Of a stretch of 64,000 bases of DNA, positions 8,251 to 16,828 are shown in pieces. Source of the stretch: Streptomyces regalis (lineage in GTDB: Bacteria > Actinomycetota > Actinomycetes > Streptomycetales > Streptomycetaceae); assembly GCF_001509475.1 (NCBI RefSeq), contig NZ_LLZG01000047.1:79976-143975 (forward strand), written 5' to 3'. The first letter of the stretch is position 1. Each line of letters begins with the position of its first letter. Position numbers and translations under genes: made by a program. The notes under the pieces are model-generated. The model was not told the DNA's origin. It saw nothing but the letters and a program-made list of their open reading frames with translations, and ran no database searches.

Positions 8251-8844
8251 TCAGCCGATTCCGCCCACCTCGAGCAGCGCCACGAGGTAGGCGCAGATGG
8301 CCCCCACCTGAGCGAGGAACACAAGCACGGTGTGGACGGCGAGATGGCCGGGCCGCCCCGTCCCGAGGCAAGCACGAGCTGCCCTGCTCACGCGCGGACG
8401 CCGCAGTGTCGTGTCCCCTGTCTGCCGTTCGAGCGCCCTGCACAGGGCACGACGCCCGGCGGCCGAGGTGACGCCGAGCCGTACCCCGTGTCCGTCGCGG
8501 ACGACAACGGTGCGGTAGGTGCTGCCGTACGAGAACGTCGTCAACAGCCGGACGCTGGTGATGTGGTTCAGGTCGACGGAGCGCACACCGGTCAGGGTCC
8601 GTGCGGTCATCCTGTTCGTGCTGTGGCGCGCCGGAGGGCGTTCCTCGCAGAGCTCGCCGAACAGGAGGAAGGCGAGAGGGCAGGTCAGCAGGCCCAGTGC
8701 CGCAGCCGCCTCGGCCAAGCCGCCGGCGGCGAAGGGCAGTACGAGCAGCCCCACTGCCAGGCCCGCACCCGCACGTGCCCGACGGCGGACCGTGCCGACG
8801 TCGGGCAGTTCCCGGGGCAGCGGTGCCGGACGGGTGCGCGGCAC
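8251..8844 (-). CDS. Membrane protein with PH-like domain, directly after the DUF3686 ATPase
   Basis: 197 residues. A two-helix hairpin lies at about 28-65 (AGLAVGLLVLPFAAGGLAEA, LGLLTCPLAFLLFGELC), then a PH-like stretch (RSVDLNHITSVRLLTTFSYG, YRTVVVRDGHGVRLGV), and a final helix (HTVLVFLAQVGAICAYLVAL). It starts one base after the ATPase stop (8846), so co-translation is very likely. Streptomycete small membrane proteins of this type are usually annotated only as hypothetical. Its place in the operon suggests it anchors or regulates the ATPase/flotillin machinery at the membrane; this is inference from position only. Confidence 0.65.
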   Translation of the reverse strand: MPRTRPAPLPRELPDVGTVRRRARAGAGLAVGLLVLPFAAGGLAEAAAALGLLTCPLAFLLFGELCEERPPARHSTNRMTARTLTGVRSVDLNHITSVRLLTTFSYGSTYRTVVVRDGHGVRLGVTSAAGRRALCRALERQTGDTTLRRPRVSRAARACLGTGRPGHLAVHTVLVFLAQVGAICAYLVALLEVGGIG

Positions 8845-8845
8845 C

Positions 8846-11800
8846 TCAGTGCTCCTCGTGGCCCGGGTCGGGGCGGGCCGCGTGTCGGGCGGTGGGGTTG
8901 GCGATGAGGTGGCGTGGGTCGGCGGCGCGGTTGATCGCCGTCTCGACGGCCGCGATCCGGTCGGCGAGCAGGCCGAGGGTGGCGACCGCGCGGGTGAGGG
9001 GGTCGTCGTCCGGTCCGCCCAGGGCCTGGGTGCGGACGTACGCTGTCTTCAACTCGGCCCAGCGCATTGCCTGTTCGGCCGTGAGCGTGCCGCGCAGCTC
9101 CGCCAGTTTCAGCAGGTTGGACTCGGCGCCGGTGGTGAGGGTCTGGGCCTCGGCGGTGTAGTGGTCGTCGATCAGCGCGGCGAGCTCGGTGTCGTTCATG
9201 ACCGGCTGGATGCGCTGGACGATCTTGTTCATGTTGCGGTAGGAGCCCTGGAGTTGGAAGGGCGGTTCGGTGCGGGTGGCGTCGGACTGGGCGGCGGAGG
9301 CGATGTAGGCGGCGTTGACCGCGAGGACCGTTTCGCGGGCCGTCAGCAGGTGGCGCAGTACGGCCAGGATCCGCTCCAGCTCGGCGGGCGCGTACGAGTG
9401 CGTCAGCCGGTCGGCACGGGCCGTCGTGTCACCCTCGGCGAGGCGGATCAGCAGGTCGAGGTCGGTGCGGTCGCGCCCGGCGAGCGGGGCGAGGACCGGG
9501 TTGGCGGTGAGCGCGTTCTCGATGAAGCTGAGCGCGAAGGCGTCCTCCTTGCCGGTCAGGACGTCGCCGAGGTTCCACACGTCGGCGCGGTTGGAGAGCA
9601 TGTCGGGCACGCGGAAGCGGCTGCCGGACTCGGTGTAGGGATTGCCGGCCATGCAGACGGCGAACCGCTTGCCCCGCAGGTCGTACGTGCGCGGCTGCCC
9701 GTCCCACACGCCCTCGATGCGGCGGGTGGCATCACACAGCGGGATGAACTTCTGCAGCAGCTCGGGCGAGGTGTGCTGGATGTCGTCGAGGTAGAGGAGG
9801 GTGTTGTTGCCTGTCTCCAGCGCGAAGTTGATCTTCTCGATCTCCTGGCGGGCCGTGGCGTTCGGGGCCTCGGCCGGGTCGAGTGAGGTGACGGCGTGCC
9901 CCAGCGCCGGACCGTTGACCTTCACCAGCATCAGGCCGAGACGGTCGGCGACGTACTCCATGAGCGTCGTCTTGCCGTAGCCCGGCGGTGAGACGAGCAG
10001 CAGCAGGCCGCCGGTGTCGGTGCGCTTGGACTCACCCGTGGTGCCGAGCTGTTTGGCGAGGCTGTCGCCGACCAGCGGGAGGTACACCTCGTCGATGAGC
10101 CTGCTGCGGACGAACGCCGACATCACGCGCGGCCGGTACTCGTCCAGGCGGATCCGCGTGCGCTCGGCAGTCACCAATGCGGTACGCCGGTGCTGGTAGG
10201 CGCGGTGACCGGTCACCTCATGGGTGCGGAACACGTGTGTCCGGGAGAGGAGTTCGTCGATACGGACAGCGAGCGTGCGGCCGGTGATGTGCGGATGGGC
10301 ACCGAGCAGCCCCTGGACGGTCTCGGTCAGCGGCGCGTCGGACTCATGGCGGGGCAGGTCCGGGCAGAGCTCGGCGGCCACCGCCTCGGCCAGGTCGCCG
10401 GCGGCGATGTCCGTGCCGGTGGCGGACGTGTACGAGGAGAGCCAGGCCTCGACGAGCTGCTTGCGTTCGGCCAGGTCGCCGAGTGCGGCGAGGTCGTCGT
10501 CGTATGCCGAAGTGCCCACCGTACGGCGGAACTTGTCGAGCAGCGTGCGGGCGCCGACGCTGATGACGAAACCGTCGGGGCCGCTGGTCAACTCCTCGAA
10601 GAGGTATGCGGCGGCGGCATCCGCGACCTCTCCGGTGATCGCTTCTGCCAACTCCTTCTGCAGGTCGGCGATCGCAGGCGCCAGACCGAACGTGTCCCGG
10701 GCGCGTGCGAGCGACACCGCGCGCCGGGTCCAGCTGTCGCGGTCTCCCTCCGTCGTGCCGTGCGCCCAGAACAGCTGGGCGGTGGCGCGGGCCGCGGGCT
10801 CGTGGCGCAGCATGCCCGCGCCGTCGTGCAGGCGCAGGAGTGCGGCGAGGATCAAGGTGGCGTCGTGGTCGTGGACGCCGCGCTCGTAGCCCTCGTCGTA
10901 CGCCGCCTCTGCCGCCTGCCTTACGAGCGCGGGTAGGTCGGCCTCTGCCAGGGCCGCCGGGCCGTGTTCGTCCAGCAGGCGGGCGGCGAGGTGCTCGGCG
11001 CGGTAGACCTGCGGGGACTCCGAGGGCAGCGGGCGGTCCCAGTAGGGGCGGGTGGCCGTGAAGTCGGGGTCCGCGATCGGAGCGCGGTAGTCGGTGCCGG
11101 TGAGTGCGAAGGCGAGGGTGTCGCCGTGCGGGACCAGGGTCAGGTCGAGGGGCTGGGTGTTGACGGCGAAACGGTGGGTGCCGAGGCGCAGGGTACGACC
11201 GTCGTCGGTGTACAGGTCGGTGCGGTCGCGCAGGGCACGCAGGGCCTCCTGGCGGGCGGACTTGAGGCGGCCGTCGAGTTCCTCCGCCCTTACCTGGTCG
11301 CCGAGTTCGCGCAGCTCGTCGGCGAGGCGGCGGACCTTGGTGGGCATCGGGTCGGAGGTGAAGTACGTGGCGACGGCGTCCGCGTCGGGAAGAGTGGCGG
11401 CGCGACGGGTGACCGTCTGCAGGACGCGGGTTGCCGAGTCGGCGAGGCGTTCGGCGCGGCGGGAGCGCGCGTCGGCGAGGGTCTGCTTGCGGGCGGTGAA
11501 CGCCTCGTGGACCTCGTCACGCTTGTCGGCGAGGTCGCCGAGGAAGTCGTCGAACTCGGCGAACCGGGACTCCAGGTTCTCCAGCTGCACCAGCACGCGG
11601 GCGAGTTGCTCGTCGCACGCCTCGGGGCTGTCGGCGGCCGCGAGCGCGCCGGTGACGGACTGGCCGAGCAGCGCGAACTCGGCGGCGAACTCGGCGCGTC
11701 CCTCGTGGTCGAGGAGCTCGCGGCGGCGGCCGTCGAGGGTGGCGCGGGCGCGGTTGACGCCGCCGAGGACCTCGGCGATGCGTTCCAGGATGGACGTACG

Positions 11801-13738
11801 GACGGTGGCGTCGCCGATGTCCAGGCCGGCGACGACCTCGGTCACCGTGGCCAGCCCGTCGGCGAGCTCATCGAGACGGGCGGCGACGGGCGCGGCCTCG
11901 GCAACGGTGGCGATCGTTTCGGCGTCGGCGACGAGTTGCTCGATGTCGGCCTGGTGGTCGGCGAAGGCGTCCTCGCGGGCGAGGTGGGTGACCGCCCGCT
12001 GACCGAAGGTGGCGAGGTCGGCCTCGACGTCGTCGGCGAGCTCGTCGATGCGGGCGGTGTCGGCGTACCGCATGTCTTTGAGCGTGAGCAGATGCCCCTG
12101 GGCGTGCCGGAGTTCGGTCAGGCCGAAGACCCAGGCGGCGGCAGTGCGCGGGGCCTCGCCGCGCAGGCGTCGTACGACCGTGGCGACCCGCGCGGCGGCC
12201 TCCGCGAGTGCTTCGGCGGCGCTGCGGGTGAGGGCCTGGACGGTCTCGAACTCGGACAGCACCTGCTCGGCGGTCGTCCGCACCTGCGCGAGCGGCGCCA
12301 GCAGGTCGCCGAGTTCGGGCTCGCCCAGCCAGTGGTAGGAATCGGCGGCCCGGACACACGCGGCGGCCAGTGCCTCGTACACCTCGCTCGTCGGGGTGGT
12401 CTCGGCGACCGCGCGCGTGATGGACAGGCAGTCGGAGATGCCGCGCACGAGGTCGGCGTTGCCGACGCGGCCGAGCGGGCCGGTGCCGACCGGCTGGGCG
12501 GCGGCATGGGTGTCCGAGACGTACGGGGAGTTCCACAGCTGGAGCGGGTGCACGCGCTGCGGCTCGTCGGTGATTCCCGCAGGGTCCGCACGCAGCACCA
12601 TCAGCGTGCCGTCGCCGAAGAGCGCCCAGCCGTGGCAGGACAGCGGGGTGGCGACCTCCTTGCGGATCACGTTGTACGGCAGCAGCAGGCTGCGGCCCTC
12701 CACGCGCGCGTGGAAGGCGTACAGCACGTCCTCGCCGTTCGGTGAGCGGACCTCGCGCTCGAACTCCAGCCCAGCCGTGTCGAGTTCGTACGTCTTGTGG
12801 TGGCCCGTGGCCAGGCAGTAGCCGCCGGGGAAGACGATGCCCTGGTCCTCGGGGAGGCGGCGGCAGGCCTGGCCGATGCCGTCGAGGCGGACGACGGTCC
12901 TGGTGAGGGTGTTGAAGACCAGGTAGCGGTCGGTCTCCTCCTTGTAGGGGCGGATGCGCAGCAGGATCAGGGCGCCCACGCGCGCGTGGGCGATGTCGGC
13001 GTCGGCGAGGGACTGGAGGGGCTCGGCGACGGGCTCGGCGTAGATTCCCTCGCCGGTCTCGGTGTTGTTCTCGACCTTGACGGTGAGGGTGCCGCCGACG
13101 GTCTCGACGAAGACCTCGCCGACGATGGAGACGTGGGGGTGGCGGCCGAGGACGTGGTCCTCACGGGTCGCCGGAGTCCACTCGAAGTCATGGGAGGACG
13201 GGAAGACGTGGTCGCGGTCGCCACGCGCGTCAAGGAAGTCGGCCTGTCCGTCGTCGGTGAGCGCCCAGCGCAGCACGCGGATGTCGCCCGCCTTCTCGCC
13301 GGTCTGGAAGACGGCCAGCAACTTGCCTTCGACGCGGCGGAGCTGGAGCAGGTGAGCCTGCCGGTAGTAGCGGTAGAGGGCGGCGAACTCGCGCCGGAAC
13401 GACGGGTCGTCGAGGAGGCCGGGCACGGCGTCGTCGGGCAGCCGGTTCAGGTCACGGTCGTGCAGTGCGAAGACGTCGCCGACGGTCGTCTCGGGCTTCA
13501 GGCCCAGGAAGACGTTGTGGCCGAACAGCAGCGCGTCGCCGATGGAGACGATGTCGCGGGGCACGCAGGTGTGCTCGGTGCGCAACCGCTCGGTGCCGGC
13601 GAGTTCGAGCCGCATCGAGCCGAACTCCTCGGTGCGGCGGGCGTTGAGCGCCTCGGCGCGGCGCGCGAGTTCGGCGGCCTGCGCGGCGAGCCGGTCGCGC
13701 AGCACCTCGTACGTGCCGGTGTCCAGACCGGTGGTCAT
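8846..13738 (-). CDS. Giant AAA ATPase with DUF3686-type N-terminal domain (annotated as DNA repair ATPase)
   Basis: 1630 residues. The N-terminal 380 or so (RDIVSIGDALLFGHNVFLGL, then VGDVFALHDRDLNRLPDDAV) match the domain found in proteins labelled ATPase involved in DNA repair. A long Ala/Glu/Arg-rich helical middle at about 450-850 is likely coiled coil. The C-terminal AAA module has Walker A SPPGYGKTT near residue 1250, Walker B LLYLDDIQ near 1313 and a sensor-like VCMAGNPYTESGSR. The DNA-repair label is historical; relatives occur beside PspA/ESCRT-III or flotillin genes, which points to membrane remodelling. Here it follows a flotillin gene by 79 bases that include a terminator-like hairpin, and a membrane protein gene follows immediately. 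Confidence 0.85.
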   Translation of the reverse strand: MTTGLDTGTYEVLRDRLAAQAAELARRAEALNARRTEEFGSMRLELAGTERLRTEHTCVPRDIVSIGDALLFGHNVFLGLKPETTVGDVFALHDRDLNRLPDDAVPGLLDDPSFRREFAALYRYYRQAHLLQLRRVEGKLLAVFQTGEKAGDIRVLRWALTDDGQADFLDARGDRDHVFPSSHDFEWTPATREDHVLGRHPHVSIVGEVFVETVGGTLTVKVENNTETGEGIYAEPVAEPLQSLADADIAHARVGALILLRIRPYKEETDRYLVFNTLTRTVVRLDGIGQACRRLPEDQGIVFPGGYCLATGHHKTYELDTAGLEFEREVRSPNGEDVLYAFHARVEGRSLLLPYNVIRKEVATPLSCHGWALFGDGTLMVLRADPAGITDEPQRVHPLQLWNSPYVSDTHAAAQPVGTGPLGRVGNADLVRGISDCLSITRAVAETTPTSEVYEALAAACVRAADSYHWLGEPELGDLLAPLAQVRTTAEQVLSEFETVQALTRSAAEALAEAAARVATVVRRLRGEAPRTAAAWVFGLTELRHAQGHLLTLKDMRYADTARIDELADDVEADLATFGQRAVTHLAREDAFADHQADIEQLVADAETIATVAEAAPVAARLDELADGLATVTEVVAGLDIGDATVRTSILERIAEVLGGVNRARATLDGRRRELLDHEGRAEFAAEFALLGQSVTGALAAADSPEACDEQLARVLVQLENLESRFAEFDDFLGDLADKRDEVHEAFTARKQTLADARSRRAERLADSATRVLQTVTRRAATLPDADAVATYFTSDPMPTKVRRLADELRELGDQVRAEELDGRLKSARQEALRALRDRTDLYTDDGRTLRLGTHRFAVNTQPLDLTLVPHGDTLAFALTGTDYRAPIADPDFTATRPYWDRPLPSESPQVYRAEHLAARLLDEHGPAALAEADLPALVRQAAEAAYDEGYERGVHDHDATLILAALLRLHDGAGMLRHEPAARATAQLFWAHGTTEGDRDSWTRRAVSLARARDTFGLAPAIADLQKELAEAITGEVADAAAAYLFEELTSGPDGFVISVGARTLLDKFRRTVGTSAYDDDLAALGDLAERKQLVEAWLSSYTSATGTDIAAGDLAEAVAAELCPDLPRHESDAPLTETVQGLLGAHPHITGRTLAVRIDELLSRTHVFRTHEVTGHRAYQHRRTALVTAERTRIRLDEYRPRVMSAFVRSRLIDEVYLPLVGDSLAKQLGTTGESKRTDTGGLLLLVSPPGYGKTTLMEYVADRLGLMLVKVNGPALGHAVTSLDPAEAPNATARQEIEKINFALETGNNTLLYLDDIQHTSPELLQKFIPLCDATRRIEGVWDGQPRTYDLRGKRFAVCMAGNPYTESGSRFRVPDMLSNRADVWNLGDVLTGKEDAFALSFIENALTANPVLAPLAGRDRTDLDLLIRLAEGDTTARADRLTHSYAPAELERILAVLRHLLTARETVLAVNAAYIASAAQSDATRTEPPFQLQGSYRNMNKIVQRIQPVMNDTELAALIDDHYTAEAQTLTTGAESNLLKLAELRGTLTAEQAMRWAELKTAYVRTQALGGPDDDPLTRAVATLGLLADRIAAVETAINRAADPRHLIANPTARHAARPDPGHEEH

Positions 13739-13766
13739 GGCATCCCTCTCAGGAAGTCGGAAAAAG

Positions 13767-13811
13767 CGCGGTCCGGAGCTGCCGTCCCCTGTGCGGCAGC
13801 TCCGGACCGCG
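13767..13811 (-). terminator. Perfect 18-bp hairpin plus T-tract between flotillin and ATPase genes
   Basis: Arms at 13767-13784 and 13794-13811 pair perfectly around a 9-base loop. Read on the minus strand, the second arm is followed by CTTTTT, giving a textbook intrinsic terminator. It lies after the flotillin stop and about 28 bases before the ATPase ATG, so it should lower or condition ATPase expression relative to flotillin. Confidence 0.85.
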
Positions 13812-13817
13812 GGTCGG

Positions 13818-15863
13818 TCAGCCCTTGGCGCTGCCGTTCAGGGCGGTGAGGGAGGTGTCTGCGAGGCCCAGCTCGCCTGCCTTCTCCAGCAGTTGCCGGA
13901 ACTGTCCGGCGTTGTCTCCGCCGGACTTCATCAGCTTCATCAGCAGGGCGGAGACGGTCAGATTCTGCACGTCGGCTGTCGAGACCGAGCCGAGGACACG
14001 GCTCAGGTCGTCGGTGAAGCTGGAGGTGCCGTCCAGCCAGGGCCCCGCGAGGGCCTGCGCGGTCTCGGAGTGCTGGACGAATCCGTCGACGCTCTTGCCG
14101 AGCGCGATGGAGGACATCAGCCGGTCGAAGAAGACCGACTCGCCGCCGACGATGTTGATGTCGGCGTTCTCCAGCCCGGTGGCGAGCACCGTGGCCTGTG
14201 CCTCGGCGACCTGCCGCTGCACGTCCAGCCCCGCGAGACGGATGTCCTTCTCGGCCTCCAGCCGCAGCCGGTACTCCTCGTGCCCGCGGGACGCCTCGTC
14301 CAGCGCGGCCATCGCGGCGGCCTTCTCGGTCAGACCGGCTGCCTCGGCCTTCAGCTTCTCGCCGATGCCCTCCGCCTCCGCGAGCGCCTTCGCCCGGGAG
14401 CCCTCCGCCTCGGCCCGCATCCGCGCCTCGGCTGCCTCCGCCTCCGCACGGCCGGCCTTCTCGATGACCTCGGCCTCCTTGTCGCGGACCTGCACGGCGG
14501 CCAGGCCCTCGGCGGCGGACTCCGCCTGGATGCCCTCGGCGAGTCGCAGCTTGGCCTGCGCGTCGAGGTCAGCGCTCTTCAACCGGGCCTCGGCCAGGGT
14601 CAGTTCCTCCGCCGCGCGGTGCACGGCGGCCTGCTCGGCGGCCTCGGCGGCCTTGATGTCCTTGACCAGCTTCTCCTGCGCCTCGGCCTCGGCGGCGATG
14701 ATCACGGTCTGGCGGCCACGCTCGGCTTCCTCCACGGCGCGCAGCTTCTTGATGGACTCCTCCTGCTCGGCGACCGTACGGTCCACCGCCACCCGCTCCC
14801 GGATGACCTCGGCGATCTCCCGCTTCTCCGCCTCGACTTCCTTCGAAGCGGCGATCCGGGTCAGCTCGGTCTCCCGTTCCCGTGCGATGACTTCGAGGAG
14901 CCGGTCCTTCTCGATGCGCTCGTTCTCGATGGCGATGACCCGCTCGCGGTTCTTCTGCGCGACGGCGACCTCGCGGGCCTGGTTCTCGCGCTGGATGCCG
15001 AGCTGCTCCTCGGTCTTCAGGAAGGCGCCCTGCGAGCGCAGTCGCTCCTCCTCGACGACCCGCGCGGTCTCGGCCTCCTCGCGGGCCCGTACGGTGTCGA
15101 TCTCCCGCCTCTGCTTGATCTCCGCGTCTGCCTGGCGGCGCTCCAGTTCCAGGATGGCCTCGCGGGCGTCGACGTTCTGCCGGGTGATCTCCTTCTCCTC
15201 GGTGCGCTGGGCCTCGTTGGTGCGCACGTGCTCCACGGCCGTCAGCTCGGTGATCTTGCGGATGCCCTGGGCGTCCAGGACATTGGCCGGGTCGAGCTGG
15301 GACAGAGGCGTCTGCTCCAGGTAGTCGATCGCCGCGTCCTCCAGGTGGTAGCCGTTCAGGTCGACGCCGATGACCTCGATGATCCGGTACCGCAGTTCCT
15401 CGCGCTTGGTGTACAGGTCGGTGAAGTCCAGCTGCTTGCCGACGGTCTTGAGGGCCTCGGAGAACTTCGCGTGGAACAGCTCCTGCAGCGTGTCCCGGTC
15501 ACTCGCCCGCGCCGTACCGACGGCCTGCGCGACCCTGATGACGTCCTCCACGGTCTTGTTGACCTTCACGAAGAACGAGATACGGATGTCGGCCCGGATA
15601 TTGTCCTGACAGATCAGCCCGTCCCGGCCGGCCCGCGTGATCTCGATGGTCTTCACCGAGATGTCCATCACCTCGGCCTTGTGCAGCACCGGCAGCACGA
15701 CCTGCCCGGTGAAGGTCACATCGACCTTCCGAAGCTTGGAGACGATCAGCGCCTTGCCCTGCTCCACCTTGCGGAACAGGCGGGAGACGACGAACAGCAC
15801 GGCGACCGTGACGAGCAGGGCGGCGGCGACGGTCACGCCGATGCCCACAGTGGTGGCATCCAT
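13818..15863 (-). CDS. YqiK-like flotillin family protein
   Basis: 681 residues: an N-terminal helix (VGIGVTVAAALLVTVAVLFV) at 6-25, an SPFH/Band-7 domain about 33-215 (VEQGKALIVSKLRKVDVTFT, KAEVMDISVKTIEITRAGRD), then some 320 residues of charged Glu/Ala/Arg coiled coil and a flotillin C-terminal segment (LETGLENADI-type, GGESVFFDRLMSSIALGKSV). The large size and the LQELFHAKFSEALKTVGKQL motif place it with YqiK rather than FloT. It is preceded by a YqiJ-like membrane protein 118 bases upstream, the arrangement known for yqiJ-yqiK in enterobacteria, and followed by the DUF3686 ATPase. Expected at the inner membrane leaflet as a large oligomer. Confidence 0.92.
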   Translation of the reverse strand: MDATTVGIGVTVAAALLVTVAVLFVVSRLFRKVEQGKALIVSKLRKVDVTFTGQVVLPVLHKAEVMDISVKTIEITRAGRDGLICQDNIRADIRISFFVKVNKTVEDVIRVAQAVGTARASDRDTLQELFHAKFSEALKTVGKQLDFTDLYTKREELRYRIIEVIGVDLNGYHLEDAAIDYLEQTPLSQLDPANVLDAQGIRKITELTAVEHVRTNEAQRTEEKEITRQNVDAREAILELERRQADAEIKQRREIDTVRAREEAETARVVEEERLRSQGAFLKTEEQLGIQRENQAREVAVAQKNRERVIAIENERIEKDRLLEVIARERETELTRIAASKEVEAEKREIAEVIRERVAVDRTVAEQEESIKKLRAVEEAERGRQTVIIAAEAEAQEKLVKDIKAAEAAEQAAVHRAAEELTLAEARLKSADLDAQAKLRLAEGIQAESAAEGLAAVQVRDKEAEVIEKAGRAEAEAAEARMRAEAEGSRAKALAEAEGIGEKLKAEAAGLTEKAAAMAALDEASRGHEEYRLRLEAEKDIRLAGLDVQRQVAEAQATVLATGLENADINIVGGESVFFDRLMSSIALGKSVDGFVQHSETAQALAGPWLDGTSSFTDDLSRVLGSVSTADVQNLTVSALLMKLMKSGGDNAGQFRQLLEKAGELGLADTSLTALNGSAKG

Positions 15864-15981
15864 AGGAAATCCTTGAAGTCTGCGATGAGTTGACGCCTCG
15901 ACGGCGAGGCGAAGCGGCCCGCACGGCCGCGGACAAGTGCGTCACAGGCGTGGCCCAGCGGTTCCACCGCGGGCAGACCCG

Positions 15982-16416
15982 TCAGCTGCGAGCGCTGCGA
16001 CTGCCAGGGTCGAACGGAGTGCCGTTCGCCAAGTCCCGTTGTCGCGGCCTGTGTTCGGCGGAGAACTGCCTGGAGAGCGGAGCCGCGAGGCCATGTGTCA
16101 CCGACCAGGCGACGAGCGCGGACAGCGCGAGCAGAGCGACGCGGGCCACGGCGGCGCCGAACCCTGTCACGTCGGCCCGGTCCATCACGACCAGCCCGGT
16201 GAGGCTGACGAGCCAGCCGCACACCGTGACGACGAAGGCGGCGACGGCGACCGGTACTCCTCCGAGCGCATTGGCCAGCGCTGGGGCGTCGGCATCGAAG
16301 TCGCGTACGCGGGCGCGGCCCAGCAGGACCAGAAACCAGAAGCCGAGTGCGACCACCAGGGCAGAGGTGAAGATGACGGTGGGGAACTGTGCGGCGGCGC
16401 CGATGATCTCCTGCAT
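15982..16416 (-). CDS. YqiJ-like membrane protein lacking its C-terminal OB fold
   Basis: 144 residues from the ATG at 16416 (MQEIIGAAAQFPTVIFTSAL). Three helices can be seen: about 10-33, 55-80 (GVPVAVAAFVVTVCGWLVSL) and 97-118 (VARVALLALSALVAWSVTHG). YqiJ/OB-fold proteins usually continue with an OB domain of 70-90 residues; here the frame stops about 25 residues after the last helix (FSAEHRPRQRDLANGTPFDP). I could not find the missing OB domain in other frames before the flotillin start, so it looks deleted. A longer N-terminus reaching 16632 is open but has no signal for use. Two TTGCC-N7-GGCA(G/C) dyads lie upstream. Confidence 0.7.
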   Translation of the reverse strand: MQEIIGAAAQFPTVIFTSALVVALGFWFLVLLGRARVRDFDADAPALANALGGVPVAVAAFVVTVCGWLVSLTGLVVMDRADVTGFGAAVARVALLALSALVAWSVTHGLAAPLSRQFSAEHRPRQRDLANGTPFDPGSRSARS

Positions 16417-16461
16417 TCCGCACCCCCAAGTCTCGCTGTAGCGTCCAGGTATCCAGGTACG

Positions 16462-16478
16462 TTGCCGGAGCTGGGCAC
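16462..16478. promoter_or_regulatory. TTGCC-N7-GGCAC dyad upstream of the YqiJ/flotillin operon
   Basis: Arms TTGCC (16462-16466) and GGCAC (16474-16478), one mismatch from the window consensus, 46 bases before the YqiJ-like start. It lies in the divergent region shared with the channel gene at 16829. Confidence 0.4.
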
Positions 16479-16535
16479 CGGAACATCCCCGCTTTTGAGC
16501 CAAGACCATTGTGAAGTGGCGCCGTTCCCACCGCA

Positions 16536-16552
16536 TTGCCGCGTTCCGGCAG
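16536..16552. promoter_or_regulatory. TTGCC-N7-GGCAG dyad in the same divergent region
   Basis: Arms TTGCC (16536-16540) and GGCAG (16548-16552) with exactly seven bases between, one mismatch from consensus, 74 bases from the previous site. Two sites in one promoter region suggest cooperative binding. Confidence 0.42.
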
Positions 16553-16828
16553 TCTTGACGTCTCGTTGATGCCGGACTGCGATACCCGGACGGTCGACCG
16601 AGCCGGCGGTGGCTACGCGGCTCATACGCCATGATCAGTTCCGGTGGCGACGGCGTGCACTCTGCTGTCGCCGTCGTTCACGCCGGCATCGGGGGAGGGA
16701 GAAAAGGTGGGTCAACACGCAAACGGCGCCGCAGTAAGCGGCTGTCGTACGGAACTCCGTCGGGTGGAGGGAGATCCGGCTCGCAGCCAGGGACGACAGG
16801 CGGGCCCCGGCGGAAGGAGGTGCGCACC

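Noticed and set aside
10964..12745. 593-codon plus-strand frame opposite the DUF3686 ATPase
   Set aside because: Gly/Val/Glu-rich translation with no domain; the ATPase on the other strand has clear Walker motifs and family features.
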